From Micrococcales bacterium UBA7469 (GTDB lineage Bacteria; Actinomycetota; Actinomycetes; Actinomycetales; Microbacteriaceae): a DNA stretch of 64,000 bases. The translations under genes and the position numbers were made by a program. The notes below the pieces were generated by a model. It was not told where the DNA came from. It did no database searches and saw only the letters and a list, made by a program, of their open reading frames with translations. The stretch's first letter is position 1. Each line of letters opens with the position of its first letter. The stretch covers positions 1 through 64,000 of the forward strand of contig DLPB01000025.1 in assembly GCA_002479805.1 (NCBI GenBank). Direction: 5' to 3'. Below, one piece after another: positions 1 to 9,048 of this stretch.

Positions 1-12
1 TACTTTAGAAAT

Positions 13-40
13 GGCCACTCCTTATGGGGTGGCCTTTTCT
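13..40 (+). terminator. Intrinsic terminator of the upstream gene
   Basis: A 9-bp stem (13-21 with 26-34, one G-U pair) closes a TTAT loop and is followed by TTTTCT. This is a rho-independent terminator for a gene lying before the window. In mycobacteria tyrS precedes this gene neighbourhood, but the sequence here cannot show which gene ends upstream. Confidence 0.8.
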
Positions 41-65
41 ATTTAAGCTATCTTCAAGGAAGACA

Positions 66-1151
66 ATGGAATCCAGAAGACCAAGGCCGCAGGCCGATAA
101 AGAGGGCCCTTCGGGTCGTGGCGTTCGCCAAGAAGGCGATCGCCCGGTTTGGCAACAGCGCGTTGAGCGCGTCAAGGATGTAGAGAAGTCGCCACTAATA
201 CCCTCGGAGATCACTCCTGAGGATCTCGACATGGGCGCAAGGGTGCAGCTCAAGACGCTCACCGCAGAAAACGCCGAGATGGTGGCCAGACACCTGGCCA
301 TGGTTTCTCTGCTGATTGACTCCGATGCTGAGTTGGCACACAAGCACGCTCTTGCAGCCTCTCGCAGAGCAGGCCGCTTGGCTATCGTCCACGAAACTCT
401 CGGTATTACCGCATATAAAACATCAGATTTTGCTCTCGCGCTTCGCGAGCTGCTCACACACCGCAGACTTACAGCTTCTAATGACCAGCTTCCGCTGATT
501 GTCGATTCCGAGCGAGGCATGGGTCGCCCACAGCGCGCCGTCGAGGCCGTAACCGGCGTGGACCGCAGCAAGTTGGCGGTCGGAATTCGAATTAACCTTG
601 CCATCGCGCTGTCTGGAGCCAGGCTTGACCTGGGTCAGGTCAAGGAAGCCAAGCAAGAGCTTGAAATCTCCGAGCTTAGCCCGAAGGCTGTCTACCCCCA
701 GTCTCCACTTTTGTTCCGAAGCTATGCCGAGGTTCTGAGAGAGCTGGGACAGGACGGTGCTCAATGGGATGCCTTGGCGGATCGGGCAGATTTGGCCCTT
801 GCCAATCAGGATGGCGAGCTTTTTGAACTTGTTGAAGAGATTCACATTCCTACCAGCGAGGAATTTGATCGAACCAAAAAGCCAGAGCGCAAATTTTCTC
901 CGCGAGAGGGCGGGCGATCGGCCGGTTCCGACCGCGAGCATCCTAGAACCTCTCGAGATGGTGAGAAGCCAGAGCGCCGCTCTAACTCAGATCGGCCGAG
1001 AACGCCTCGCGATGGGGAGCGGAAATTTACTCCGCGCGATGGCGAGAAGAAGCCTTGGGTGAAGGATGGCGGACCTAAGAAGTTTGGTGGCAGATCTCAA
1101 ACCTCGGGCAAGGATTTCAAGCCAAGGGGAAACCGTGGCAAGACTGGTTGA
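66..1151 (+). CDS. TPR-like hypothetical protein with basic disordered C-terminal tail
   Basis: Protein of 361 residues of unknown function. I chose ATG 66 because AAGGAAG lies just upstream; an in-frame ATG at 24 sits inside the terminator loop and is unlikely. The middle (about residues 50-240) is helical and Ala/Leu-rich, like the TPR-type protein found before the HAD and tlyA genes in other actinobacteria (Rv1691 region). From about residue 275 the sequence turns into a low-complexity Arg/Lys/Gly/Asp tail with repeated RDGE units (SRDGEK, PRDGER, PRDGEK) and an RG-rich end. Such tails often bind RNA or ribosomes, but that is inference. The end overlaps the HAD gene by 17 nt, so the two are probably translated together. 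Confidence 0.75.
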   Translation: MESRRPRPQADKEGPSGRGVRQEGDRPVWQQRVERVKDVEKSPLIPSEITPEDLDMGARVQLKTLTAENAEMVARHLAMVSLLIDSDAELAHKHALAASRRAGRLAIVHETLGITAYKTSDFALALRELLTHRRLTASNDQLPLIVDSERGMGRPQRAVEAVTGVDRSKLAVGIRINLAIALSGARLDLGQVKEAKQELEISELSPKAVYPQSPLLFRSYAEVLRELGQDGAQWDALADRADLALANQDGELFELVEEIHIPTSEEFDRTKKPERKFSPREGGRSAGSDREHPRTSRDGEKPERRSNSDRPRTPRDGERKFTPRDGEKKPWVKDGGPKKFGGRSQTSGKDFKPRGNRGKTG

Positions 1152-2115
1152 TGCCTACGATTCGCTGCTGCTTGATCTAGATGGTGTCGTTTACTTAGGC
1201 GCTCAGGCGGTGGCGCACGCCATCGAAAGCATCAACACTGCGCAAGCGCAGGGTTTGAAAATTGGCTACGTGACCAATAACGCATCGCGAAAGCCGGAAA
1301 CTATAGCAACACAACTCGAAGGTTTCGGTCTCAGTGTCCAGCCTGATGAGGTGATTGGTTCCGCCCGAGCGGCGGTAAAGATGCTGTCTGAGCGAATCCC
1401 AGCCGGTTCTAAAGTGCTGGTCGTCGGTGGAGAGGGGCTGACCTCCGAGGTCGAGGCCGCAGGATTTGAATTGGTTTTGTCTGCATCTGATAACCCAGCC
1501 GCTGTTATCCAAGGGTTTAGTCCGGATGTCGGCTGGAAGCACCTCGCCGATGCCGCTTATGCAATTCAGGCTGGGGCGATATGGGTGGCCACCAATCAGG
1601 ACTGGACCATTCCTCGTGAGCAAGGCATCGCCCCGGGAAACGGAACCTTGGTTTCGGCTGTCCATACCGCGGTTGGAATACTTCCAGATTTTGCCGGCAA
1701 GCCTTTTCGGCCGATTTTCGATTCCGCAGTTTCGCAACTTAGCATTTCGCGTCCACTTATGATTGGCGACCGTTTGGATACTGATATCCGAGGCGGCGTT
1801 GGTTTCGGCATAGATACCGCCTGCGTCTTAACCGGCATTGCCTCCCGCAAGGACTTGATTGGCGCTCGCCCGGAGGATCGCCCAACCTTCATCCTCGAGG
1901 ATCTTCGCCAGCTCTTCGAGCCATACCCGCAGACTAAGCAGACTAAGCGGGGCGTGAAGTTGGGTAAGACTGTGGTTGAGTTGGTGGGCAACAAAGTCTT
2001 GGTCATCGAAGGAGATCCCAGGTCACTCGAGGCACTGAGAGCCGCCTGCACGCTAATTTGGAATTGCGGAACCCCGATCTACGGCCTCGACGTCGAAGCC
2101 GCACTGTATGAGTAG
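1135..2115 (+). CDS. HAD-IIA family (NagD-like) sugar phosphatase
   Basis: A 326-residue haloacid dehalogenase-type phosphatase, probably acting on small phosphorylated metabolites in the cytoplasm. Motif I DLDGVVYLG has the nucleophile and acid/base Asp14 and Asp16. YVTNNASR is motif II, and IGDRLDTDIRGG near residue 220 is the Mg-binding motif IV. The NagD-type cap lies between motifs II and III. The open frame extends upstream to 1066, but GTG 1135 has AAGGGGA at proper spacing and gives the usual N-terminus, so I take it as the start. A roughly 50-residue C-terminal extension follows the HAD core. Position between the TPR-like gene and tlyA matches Rv1692. The exact substrate is unknown. 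Confidence 0.88.
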   Translation: MARLVDAYDSLLLDLDGVVYLGAQAVAHAIESINTAQAQGLKIGYVTNNASRKPETIATQLEGFGLSVQPDEVIGSARAAVKMLSERIPAGSKVLVVGGEGLTSEVEAAGFELVLSASDNPAAVIQGFSPDVGWKHLADAAYAIQAGAIWVATNQDWTIPREQGIAPGNGTLVSAVHTAVGILPDFAGKPFRPIFDSAVSQLSISRPLMIGDRLDTDIRGGVGFGIDTACVLTGIASRKDLIGARPEDRPTFILEDLRQLFEPYPQTKQTKRGVKLGKTVVELVGNKVLVIEGDPRSLEALRAACTLIWNCGTPIYGLDVEAALYE

Positions 2116-2122
2116 GAACCTG

Positions 2123-2230
2123 ATGAACATCGAAGAGTTGCTTCAAGGTATTGATGAATTAGAGCCGCAGGCTCAGCTCGAACGTCTGCAGCAGATTGTC
2201 GATGCGCTGGAAAAGCTAGTGAACCAGTGA
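2123..2230 (+). CDS. Small conserved protein between HAD phosphatase and tlyA
   Basis: A 35-residue acidic, helical peptide (MNIEELLQGIDELEPQAQ... ending KLVNQ), probably a single amphipathic helix or small coiled coil. ATG 2123 has TAGGA at good spacing; an alternative ATG at 2108 would overlap the HAD gene and give 40 residues. Its TGA overlaps the tlyA GTG by 4 nt (GTGA), which strongly suggests translation. Mycobacteria carry a short conserved hypothetical (Rv1693) at the same position. The function is unknown; a role as translational coupler or partner of TlyA is only a guess. Confidence 0.7.
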   Translation: MNIEELLQGIDELEPQAQLERLQQIVDALEKLVNQ

Positions 2231-3027
2231 GCGAACGACTAGACATTGAGCTGGTGATCAGGTCACTGGCTCGCTCAAGGTCGCATGCTGCGCAGTTGAT
2301 TGACCAATCTAGAGTCTTAGTGAATGGCAAGGTTGCCACTAAGCCGGCGCAAAAGATTTTGGTCACAGATCAGCTATCTCTTACCCAGGGCCCTGACTTC
2401 GTATCACGTGCTGGCCAGAAACTAGCCGATGCCCTGAAGGAGTTCAACATTGCCATCTCAGGCTGGTGCCTGGATGCTGGGGCTTCAACCGGCGGCTTCA
2501 CTCAAGTCTTGCTTGAATCTGGTGCGCAGGGTGTGGTTGCAGTAGATGTTGGGCATGATCAGTTGGTTGAGCTTCTGAGAACTGATGAGCGGGTTGTGAG
2601 TCTCGAGGGGTGCAATCTTCGGGAATTGACCTCGGAGCGGTTGCAGGAGTTGACCAAGCGGGAATTTGACTTCGCATACGTGGTAGCGGATTTGAGTTTT
2701 ATCTCTCTCACGTTGGTGCTCGAGCAATTGGCAGCCCTGGCGCCAAACGCCCCTATGGTGCTTTTGGTAAAGCCACAATTTGAGGTTGGCAAGCATTCGC
2801 TAAATGCCTCTGGAATCGTCACCGACTGGAGAGATCGGCGCCGTGCGCTTGAGCAAGTGGTGGATTGTGCCGCCCAGTTGGGGTATGAAGTTTCAGGACT
2901 GTTGGAATCATCTATTAAGGGCACGCATGGCAACACTGAATACTTGTTGTGGATAAGCCCCACAGGTGTCGATAATCGGCAACAATGGTCTGAGGAGATT
3001 TCCCAATTGGCCAAGAAGGAACGATGA
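2227..3027 (+). CDS. tlyA: TlyA family rRNA 2'-O-methyltransferase
   Basis: A 266-residue methyltransferase expected to 2'-O-methylate ribose in rRNA; in mycobacteria TlyA modifies 16S C1409 and 23S C1920 and gives capreomycin sensitivity. An S4 RNA-binding domain covers about residues 1-60. The FtsJ/RrmJ-like Rossmann domain follows, with SAM motif DAGASTGGF at 83-91 and a candidate catalytic Lys65. VADLSFISL and LLVKPQFEVGK are further family motifs. GTG 2227 overlaps the stop of the small gene before it, and its own stop overlaps the nadK ATG (ATGA). The gene lies in the conserved tlyA-nadK-recN run. Confidence 0.92.
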   Translation: MSERLDIELVIRSLARSRSHAAQLIDQSRVLVNGKVATKPAQKILVTDQLSLTQGPDFVSRAGQKLADALKEFNIAISGWCLDAGASTGGFTQVLLESGAQGVVAVDVGHDQLVELLRTDERVVSLEGCNLRELTSERLQELTKREFDFAYVVADLSFISLTLVLEQLAALAPNAPMVLLVKPQFEVGKHSLNASGIVTDWRDRRRALEQVVDCAAQLGYEVSGLLESSIKGTHGNTEYLLWISPTGVDNRQQWSEEISQLAKKER

Positions 3028-3923
3028 CTCGTAAGGTGTTGCTGGTTTCCAGCTCTCAATCCTTAGACAAGGCTGAGCTGGCGATTCAAGCCTGCGCTCA
3101 ACTAATCTCCGACAACTTCTTGGTAATGCTCGAAAGAGATCAAATTGAGGCACTGACTGCATTGGGGCTCACGCTTCCTTCGGGAGCGACTGAATTCGAT
3201 GGCTCGTCCGTCGAGCTGGCGATTGTGCTGGGTGGAGATGGCAGCATCTTGCGCGCTGCCGAAATTTTGCGCGGCACCGGCTCCCCGATTTTGGGCATCA
3301 ACGCAGGTCACGTCGGCTTTATGGCCGAGGCGGAGAGCGGCAATCTGATAGCGGCTCTAGAGGCGGTTGCTCAGCAAAAGTATGAGGTCAGGGACCGGCT
3401 TGCTCTAGAGGTTGTGGTTACCACCGATGGCCAGGAAAGCTATCGCTCCTGGGCTTTGAACGAAGTGACTGTCGAAAAGAGCGCCCGCGAGCGGATGCTC
3501 GAGGTGGTTATTGAGATCGATTCCCGCCCAGTTTCTTCCTTTGGTTGCGATGGAGTGCTGGTAGCCACCCCAACCGGTTCCACGGCTTACGCATTTAGCG
3601 CTGGTGGGCCGGTGATATGGCCAAATGTCGAAGCGTTGATGATGATTCCGCTCAGCGCACATGCCCTATTCGCTCGTCCTCTGGTGGTTGGACCGCAAAC
3701 CCAGCTTGCAATCGAGGTGCTAAGACGCAGCCCTGGATCAGGCGTGCTGTGGTGCGACGGCCGAAGAACTTTTGATTTGGGCCCGGGGTCTAGAGTCGAG
3801 GTGCGCCAGAGTAGCGAGCCGGTCCCCATGGTCGTGCTCGAGGATGAGCCGTTTGCAGATCGAATCGTGAAGAAATTCTCACTTCCGGTAACCGGCTGGA
3901 GAGGTCCTGACAGCGCCAAGTGA
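3024..3923 (+). CDS. nadK: NAD kinase
   Basis: A 299-residue ATP/polyphosphate-dependent NAD kinase that makes NADP from NAD in the cytoplasm. The GGDGS motif is at residues 70-74 and the NE motif (LNEVTVEK) near 147. TPTGSTAYAFSAGGP is the second glycine-rich family signature. The start ATG overlaps the tlyA stop, and the end overlaps the recN GTG by 4 nt. The tlyA-ppnK-recN order is conserved across actinobacteria. Confidence 0.95.
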   Translation: MTRKVLLVSSSQSLDKAELAIQACAQLISDNFLVMLERDQIEALTALGLTLPSGATEFDGSSVELAIVLGGDGSILRAAEILRGTGSPILGINAGHVGFMAEAESGNLIAALEAVAQQKYEVRDRLALEVVVTTDGQESYRSWALNEVTVEKSARERMLEVVIEIDSRPVSSFGCDGVLVATPTGSTAYAFSAGGPVIWPNVEALMMIPLSAHALFARPLVVGPQTQLAIEVLRRSPGSGVLWCDGRRTFDLGPGSRVEVRQSSEPVPMVVLEDEPFADRIVKKFSLPVTGWRGPDSAK

Positions 3924-5575
3924 TTGAAGCAATTGGAATCCGAAACCTCGGGGTAATTGAGTCAGCCCAGCTAGAGCTGCAACCGGGCTTCACGGCGCTG
4001 ACCGGTGAGACCGGTGCCGGTAAGACCATGGTGCTCAACGCTCTCTCACTGCTGCTTGGAGGCAGAGCTGATTCGAGTGCAGTCCGAACCGGAGCACAGC
4101 AATTGTTTGTTGAGGGGGCATGGCGAATTTCAGACGCCGAGCTGAAGTCAACCGTTGAGGAACTTGGGGGAGAGATTGAGGACGGCACGCTGCTCGTGAA
4201 CCGGTCTGTGACGTCCGACGGGCGTTCCAGGGCAGTTTTAGGAGGCGCGCAGACCCCAGCGGGAGCGCTTGCAGATTTGGCAGCCAAGCTGGTTACCGTT
4301 CACGGACAGTCTGATCAACTCAGGCTGCGGTCCATAGCGGCTCAACGGGATGCATTGGATGAGTTTGCTGGCGAGTCGGTGCTAAGTTCCAAACAGGCCT
4401 ATGCGATGAGCTTCGCTGCTTTCAAAGAGATTCAAGCTCGTTTGGAGCGATTGCAGTCGGCAGCATCGTCGGATCAGCGCAGAGTCTCAGAACTTAGAGA
4501 ACTGCTGATCGAGTTAGATCGGCTTTCACCCTCACGCGGCGAATTGCAGGACATCGAAGAGCGAATCAACCGATTGGCAAATGTTGAGTCGCTTCGAATT
4601 AGTGCGGCAACTTCGCACGGAGCTTTGGCAGAGTCTGAACCTTCGGCCCTTGAGCTTTTGGGAATTGCGGCTAGGTCCCTGGAGACCTCAACAGATGCGG
4701 AGCTTAGAGAGCTCGGCACTCGGTTGCGCGCAGTGACGGCTAATGCCTCTGAAATCTCTGCCGAATTGGCATCTTTTTTGATTGATCTCGAGGCCGACCC
4801 AGCTCAATTAGAGCAACTGCAACTTCGCAAGGCAGCGCTGGTTCAACTGGAACGACGACTCGGCATGGAGCTCGACCAGATAATCGACGCGGTGCCAACC
4901 TGGCAGGCTGAGCTGCTAGATCTCGACAGCTCAGATGAGCAACTCGAAAAGCTGGAGATTCAACTCGAGGCAACCCTGTCTCAGTTATCGCTGGCGGCCA
5001 GCAAGTTAAGTCAGGCTAGAGCGGCTGCTGCCGAGGATCTCGTGTTGCGCGTCTCTAAAGAACTTGCGGATCTTGCCATGCAGGGCAATCGATTTAGCGT
5101 GAGCGTTACAGCGCTGGGTGAATTTGAAGCCAGTGGCAATGACCGGGTGGAGTTCTTGCTTGCCAATGCCGGCAGTGAACCAAGACCGCTCGCTAAGGGA
5201 GCATCCGGCGGTGAACTCTCCAGAATTATGCTCGCAATCGAATTGGTTTTGGCGGGAGATCACCCAATGCCAACCATGATTTTCGATGAGGTTGACGCAG
5301 GAGTGGGCGGACAGGCAGCCGTGGAGCTAGGCAGGAGATTGCGCAGACTGAGCGAAAAGACTCAGGTTATCGTCGTCACTCACCTTCCTCAGGTAGCAGC
5401 CTTCGCGCACCAGCAAATTCAAGTTTCTAAGGAAATTTCTGGCGAAATTACCAAGTCTTCAATTCAACTGTTGAGCAAGATGGAACGTCGCAGAGAGTTA
5501 GCCAGGATGCTTTCTGGCAATCCTGATTCCGAGGTGGCGCTCAAGCACGCCGAAGAACTATTGAATTCTCACTAG
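3920..5575 (+). CDS. recN: DNA repair protein RecN
   Basis: A 551-residue SMC-like ATPase of double-strand-break repair. Walker A is GETGAGKT at residues 29-36. The central part is coiled coil rich in Leu, Glu and Ala. The C-terminal head holds the signature KGASGGELSRIMLAIE and Walker B MIFDEVDAGVGG, followed by the H-loop VVTHLPQVAAF. GTG 3920 overlaps the nadK stop. The length is normal for the family. It ends the tightly coupled operon, and a 54-nt gap separates it from pyrG. Confidence 0.95.
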   Translation: MIEAIGIRNLGVIESAQLELQPGFTALTGETGAGKTMVLNALSLLLGGRADSSAVRTGAQQLFVEGAWRISDAELKSTVEELGGEIEDGTLLVNRSVTSDGRSRAVLGGAQTPAGALADLAAKLVTVHGQSDQLRLRSIAAQRDALDEFAGESVLSSKQAYAMSFAAFKEIQARLERLQSAASSDQRRVSELRELLIELDRLSPSRGELQDIEERINRLANVESLRISAATSHGALAESEPSALELLGIAARSLETSTDAELRELGTRLRAVTANASEISAELASFLIDLEADPAQLEQLQLRKAALVQLERRLGMELDQIIDAVPTWQAELLDLDSSDEQLEKLEIQLEATLSQLSLAASKLSQARAAAAEDLVLRVSKELADLAMQGNRFSVSVTALGEFEASGNDRVEFLLANAGSEPRPLAKGASGGELSRIMLAIELVLAGDHPMPTMIFDEVDAGVGGQAAVELGRRLRRLSEKTQVIVVTHLPQVAAFAHQQIQVSKEISGEITKSSIQLLSKMERRRELARMLSGNPDSEVALKHAEELLNSH

Positions 5576-5615
5576 CAACTTTCGTGTCAGCGGCTTTTTG
5601 GGGCCTGGGAACTGA

Positions 5616-5629
5616 TAAATTGAAGTTCC
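5616..5629 (+). promoter_or_regulatory. Candidate leaderless promoter of pyrG
   Basis: TAAATT (5616-5621) fits the actinobacterial TAnnnT -10 box and lies 8 nt before the pyrG ATG. No purine-rich ribosome-binding site is present in between. The spacing would put the transcription start at or within a base or two of the ATG. Confidence 0.4.
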
Positions 5630-7294
5630 ATGGCCAATAGCTCTGGAAACCCCTCTCACATCTTCGTAACCGGTGGCGTTGCGTCTTCACTCGGTAAAGG
5701 TTTGACCGCGGCATCGCTCGGCAACCTGCTAACCGCACGGGGATTGCGGGTGGTCATGCAGAAACTCGACCCCTATCTAAATGTTGATCCCGGCACCATG
5801 AACCCGTTTCAACACGGTGAGGTTTTTGTAACCGACGATGGCGCCGAGACCGACTTGGATATCGGTCACTACGAGCGCTTTTTGGACATCAACCTAGATG
5901 CGGCTGCCAACGTGACAACCGGTCAGGCCTACTCCACCGTGATTGCCAAAGAGCGACGCGGAGAGTATCTGGGTGACACCGTTCAGGTGATTCCACATAT
6001 CACAGATGAAATCAAGCGCAGGATGCGACTGCAAGCGACTCAAGAGCCAATTCCTGATGTCATCATCACCGAGATCGGTGGCACGGTGGGAGATATCGAA
6101 TCGCAGCCATTTATGGAGGCGGCTCGTCAGGTTCGCCGCGATGTAGGTCGCGACAACGTCTTCTTTGTGCACGTCACTCTGGTGCCTTACCTCAAGCCAT
6201 CGGGTGAGCTGAAGACTAAGCCAACCCAGCACTCGGTTGCGATGTTGCGGTCGCTGGGAATTGCCCCGGATGCGATTGTTTGTCGCTCAGACCGAGACTT
6301 GCCAGAGGGCATCAAGAGCAAGATCGCGAACATGTGTGACGTTGACCGCGAGGCGGTTGTTACCGCAGCGGATGCAGCCTCCATCTATGACATTCCAAAG
6401 GTTTTGCATGCCGAGGGCCTAGACAGCTACATCATTCGCAAGCTAGGGCTGAGCGCTAAGGATGTCGACTGGACCAACTGGTCTCCGGTTCTCGATGCGG
6501 TTCACGAACCTAAGCACGAGGTAACCATCGGGTTGGTTGGAAAGTACATCGACTTGCCAGACGCTTATCTTTCGGTCACCGAAGCGCTGCGCGCCGGCGG
6601 CTTTGCAGAGTCCACCAAGGTAAATATTCGCTGGATCAAGTCCGATGATTGCGAGACTGAGGCCGGCGCTCGCGAGCTGCTGGGGGACCTAGACGCCATC
6701 TGCGTGCCCGGTGGTTTCGGCATCCGCGGCATCGAGGGCAAGCTGGGTGCGTTGAAGTTCGCCAGGGAGAACTTGATTCCAACCATTGGTCTCTGCCTAG
6801 GTCTGCAGTGCATGGTAATTGAATACGCCCGAAACGTAGCCGGTATTTCAGGTGCGACCTCGAGCGAATTTGAACCGGGAGCACCGCACCCGGTGATTGC
6901 CACCATGGCTGAGCAGGTTGACGTTCTCGCCGCCGGTGACATGGGTGGCACCATGCGCCTTGGTCTTTACGAAGCCAAGCTGCAGGCTGGTTCGGTGATA
7001 GCTGAAACCTATGGTTCGCTAACTGCAACTGAGCGTCACCGCCACCGCTACGAGGTGAACAACCACTACCGCGATCAGATCGCGGCCGCTGGCCTGGTCT
7101 TCTCTGGCACCAGCCCTGATGGTCAGTTGGTTGAGTATGTCGAGCTGCCGAAGTCGGTTCACCCTTATTACGTATCCACCCAGGCTCACCCTGAGTTCAA
7201 GTCACGTCCAACCAAGCCAAACCCAATGTTCCACGGTCTGGTCAAGGCAGCTCTTGAGCGCCAGAAGCAGCAAAAGCTATTTGACGAGGCCTAA
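5630..7294 (+). CDS. pyrG: CTP synthase
   Basis: A 554-residue enzyme that aminates UTP to CTP using glutamine and ATP. The N-terminal amidoligase domain (about 1-270) starts with the P-loop region GGVASSLGKGLTAAS and includes KLDPYLNVDPGTMNPFQHGE. The C-terminal class I glutamine amidotransferase domain has the nucleophile elbow GLCLGLQC with Cys389 and a distal HPEF histidine/glutamate pair. No Shine-Dalgarno precedes ATG 5630. The pyrG-xerD-parA-scpAB order is the usual actinobacterial arrangement, with the nudix gene that sits between pyrG and xerD in mycobacteria missing. Confidence 0.97.
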   Translation: MANSSGNPSHIFVTGGVASSLGKGLTAASLGNLLTARGLRVVMQKLDPYLNVDPGTMNPFQHGEVFVTDDGAETDLDIGHYERFLDINLDAAANVTTGQAYSTVIAKERRGEYLGDTVQVIPHITDEIKRRMRLQATQEPIPDVIITEIGGTVGDIESQPFMEAARQVRRDVGRDNVFFVHVTLVPYLKPSGELKTKPTQHSVAMLRSLGIAPDAIVCRSDRDLPEGIKSKIANMCDVDREAVVTAADAASIYDIPKVLHAEGLDSYIIRKLGLSAKDVDWTNWSPVLDAVHEPKHEVTIGLVGKYIDLPDAYLSVTEALRAGGFAESTKVNIRWIKSDDCETEAGARELLGDLDAICVPGGFGIRGIEGKLGALKFARENLIPTIGLCLGLQCMVIEYARNVAGISGATSSEFEPGAPHPVIATMAEQVDVLAAGDMGGTMRLGLYEAKLQAGSVIAETYGSLTATERHRHRYEVNNHYRDQIAAAGLVFSGTSPDGQLVEYVELPKSVHPYYVSTQAHPEFKSRPTKPNPMFHGLVKAALERQKQQKLFDEA

Positions 7295-8194
7295 ATGACC
7301 GTGCCGCTGGATGGATATCTGCGGCACCTTGCGGTTGAGCGCGGGCTGAGCAAAAACACCTTGAGTGCGTATCGGGCAGACCTTGCCAAATACCGCGAGT
7401 TTTTAGAGCAGTCGCATTTATCGGAACTGTCAATCACAAGGGCTGAGCTGAGTGAATTTCTGATTTGGCTAAATCAGAAAAACCTCAGAGCAGCATCCTC
7501 TGCGCGCATTTTGGCTGCCGTCCGCGGCTATCAGAAGTATCTGCTGCTGGAGAATCTGCGAACCGATGACCCCGGCCAACAGGTCAAAAGCCCCAAGCTT
7601 CCCAAGCGTTTGCCCAAAGCGCTCTCGCAATCGCAGGTCATGGCCTTACTTGGCGCAGCAGGTCCAGAGCCCGATGATGAGTCGGCCGATCCTTTGAGGT
7701 TGCGCAATCGGGCAATCTTGGAGCTGATGTACTCATCGGGTTGCCGCGTCAGCGAGGTTGCGCAACTTGATCTAGATGAAATGGTGTCGGGGGGTTGGGT
7801 GCGAATCAGGGGCAAGGGTTCGAAAGAGCGTTTGGTGCCAGTTGGATCATTTGCGCAGCGCGCGATCGATGCCTATTTGGTGCGCTCTCGGCCGATGCTA
7901 GCGGCCAGGTCGGGCGGCCCGGCACTGTTTTTGAATCAACGAGGCACTCGGCTATCCAGGCAAAGTATCTGGGAAATCATTCAGAGTGCGGGGGAGTCCT
8001 GTGGGCTAAGCGTCTCGCCACACTCGCTCAGGCACTCATTCGCAACCCACCTAATCGAAGGTGGGGCGGATGTCAGAGTGGTTCAAGAGCTTTTGGGGCA
8101 CGCATCGGTCGCCACCACGCAGATTTACACCCTGGTCACAATTGATACGTTGCGGCAGGTTTATGCGTCCGCTCACCCCCGTGCACGGCGGTAG
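7295..8194 (+). CDS. xerD: Tyrosine recombinase XerD
   Basis: A 299-residue site-specific recombinase that resolves chromosome dimers at dif together with XerC. The N-terminal SAM-like core-binding domain covers about residues 1-88. The catalytic domain has all six active residues: Arg151, Lys174, His243, Arg246, His269 and Tyr278. XerC and XerD are hard to separate by sequence alone; the position before parA and scpAB favours XerD. The ATG directly follows the pyrG TAA with no gap, so it depends on reinitiation. Confidence 0.92.
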   Translation: MTVPLDGYLRHLAVERGLSKNTLSAYRADLAKYREFLEQSHLSELSITRAELSEFLIWLNQKNLRAASSARILAAVRGYQKYLLLENLRTDDPGQQVKSPKLPKRLPKALSQSQVMALLGAAGPEPDDESADPLRLRNRAILELMYSSGCRVSEVAQLDLDEMVSGGWVRIRGKGSKERLVPVGSFAQRAIDAYLVRSRPMLAARSGGPALFLNQRGTRLSRQSIWEIIQSAGESCGLSVSPHSLRHSFATHLIEGGADVRVVQELLGHASVATTQIYTLVTIDTLRQVYASAHPRARR

Positions 8195-8197
8195 GCT
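8192..8197 (+). promoter_or_regulatory. Candidate -10 box for parA
   Basis: TAGGCT overlaps the xerD stop codon. It matches the TAnnnT -10 hexamer seen before several isolated genes in this window and would give parA a leader of about 20 nt containing GGAGG. No clear -35 is visible. Confidence 0.35.
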
Positions 8198-8223
8198 AGT
8201 GGCAGAAAAAGTTGGAGGCACCG

Positions 8224-9048
8224 GTGAATCTTTCTAAGAAGGAATTCCCAGTTCCGGCCAAGCTCAAGGAGCACGGACCGGCACGCATCATTGCAATGTG
8301 CAATCAAAAAGGTGGCGTAGGTAAGACCACCACCACCATCAATCTCGCCGCATCGCTCGCGGATTACGGTCGCAAGATTCTGGTTGTTGACTTTGACCCG
8401 CAGGGCGCGCTTTCGGTAAACCTCGACGCTGATTACCAGGATGCTCCAACCATCTACGACCTAATGATGAATGTCACAATGGACCCTCACGAGGCAATCC
8501 AAAAGACCGCGATAGCAAACCTTGACGTGATTCCTGCGAACATCGACCTGTCGGCTGCCGAGATGAATCTGGTGACCGAAATGGGTCGCGAGCGCGTGCT
8601 CGATGGCATCTTGAACAAGGTCAAAGACGAGTATGACGTCATCTTTATTGACTGCCAGCCATCGTTGGGTCTTTTGACTGTGAACGCACTAACTGCGGCG
8701 CACGGCGTCTTGATTCCGATGGCAACTGAGTTTTTTGCTCTGCGCGGAGTTGCACTTTTGGTTCAAACCATCGAAAAGGTGAAGGCCAGAACCAACCCAA
8801 CCCTGCAGCTCGATGGTCTAATCCCAACCATGCACGATGCTCGCACTCTGCACTCGCGTGAGGTGCTGGAGCGCCTTCAGGAAGCATTCGACGGCAAGGT
8901 TTTCCAGACTGCCATTGGAAGAACCGTAAAGTTCCCCGATGCCACCGTTGCCAGAAAGCCAATTACCGAATTTGCACCTAGCTCAGATGCCGCCGAGGCT
9001 TATCGCCGGGTAGCAAGGGAGCTGGTGAGCCGTGGCTGTGCAGCTTGA
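8224..9048 (+). CDS. ParA/Soj family chromosome-partitioning ATPase (scpAB-linked)
   Basis: A 274-residue deviant Walker A ATPase. The P-loop is KGGVGKTT (residues 29-36) with the signature lysine, followed by DFDPQGAL and DCQPSLG. I use GTG 8224, which has GGAGG 5 nt upstream; an in-frame TTG at 8212 overlaps that site and is less likely. Its partner ParB is not in the window. It overlaps scpA, so it probably works in chromosome organisation with the condensin. This is the ParA-like gene found between xerD and scpA in other actinobacteria, distinct from the parAB pair near oriC. Confidence 0.9.
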   Translation: MNLSKKEFPVPAKLKEHGPARIIAMCNQKGGVGKTTTTINLAASLADYGRKILVVDFDPQGALSVNLDADYQDAPTIYDLMMNVTMDPHEAIQKTAIANLDVIPANIDLSAAEMNLVTEMGRERVLDGILNKVKDEYDVIFIDCQPSLGLLTVNALTAAHGVLIPMATEFFALRGVALLVQTIEKVKARTNPTLQLDGLIPTMHDARTLHSREVLERLQEAFDGKVFQTAIGRTVKFPDATVARKPITEFAPSSDAAEAYRRVARELVSRGCAA

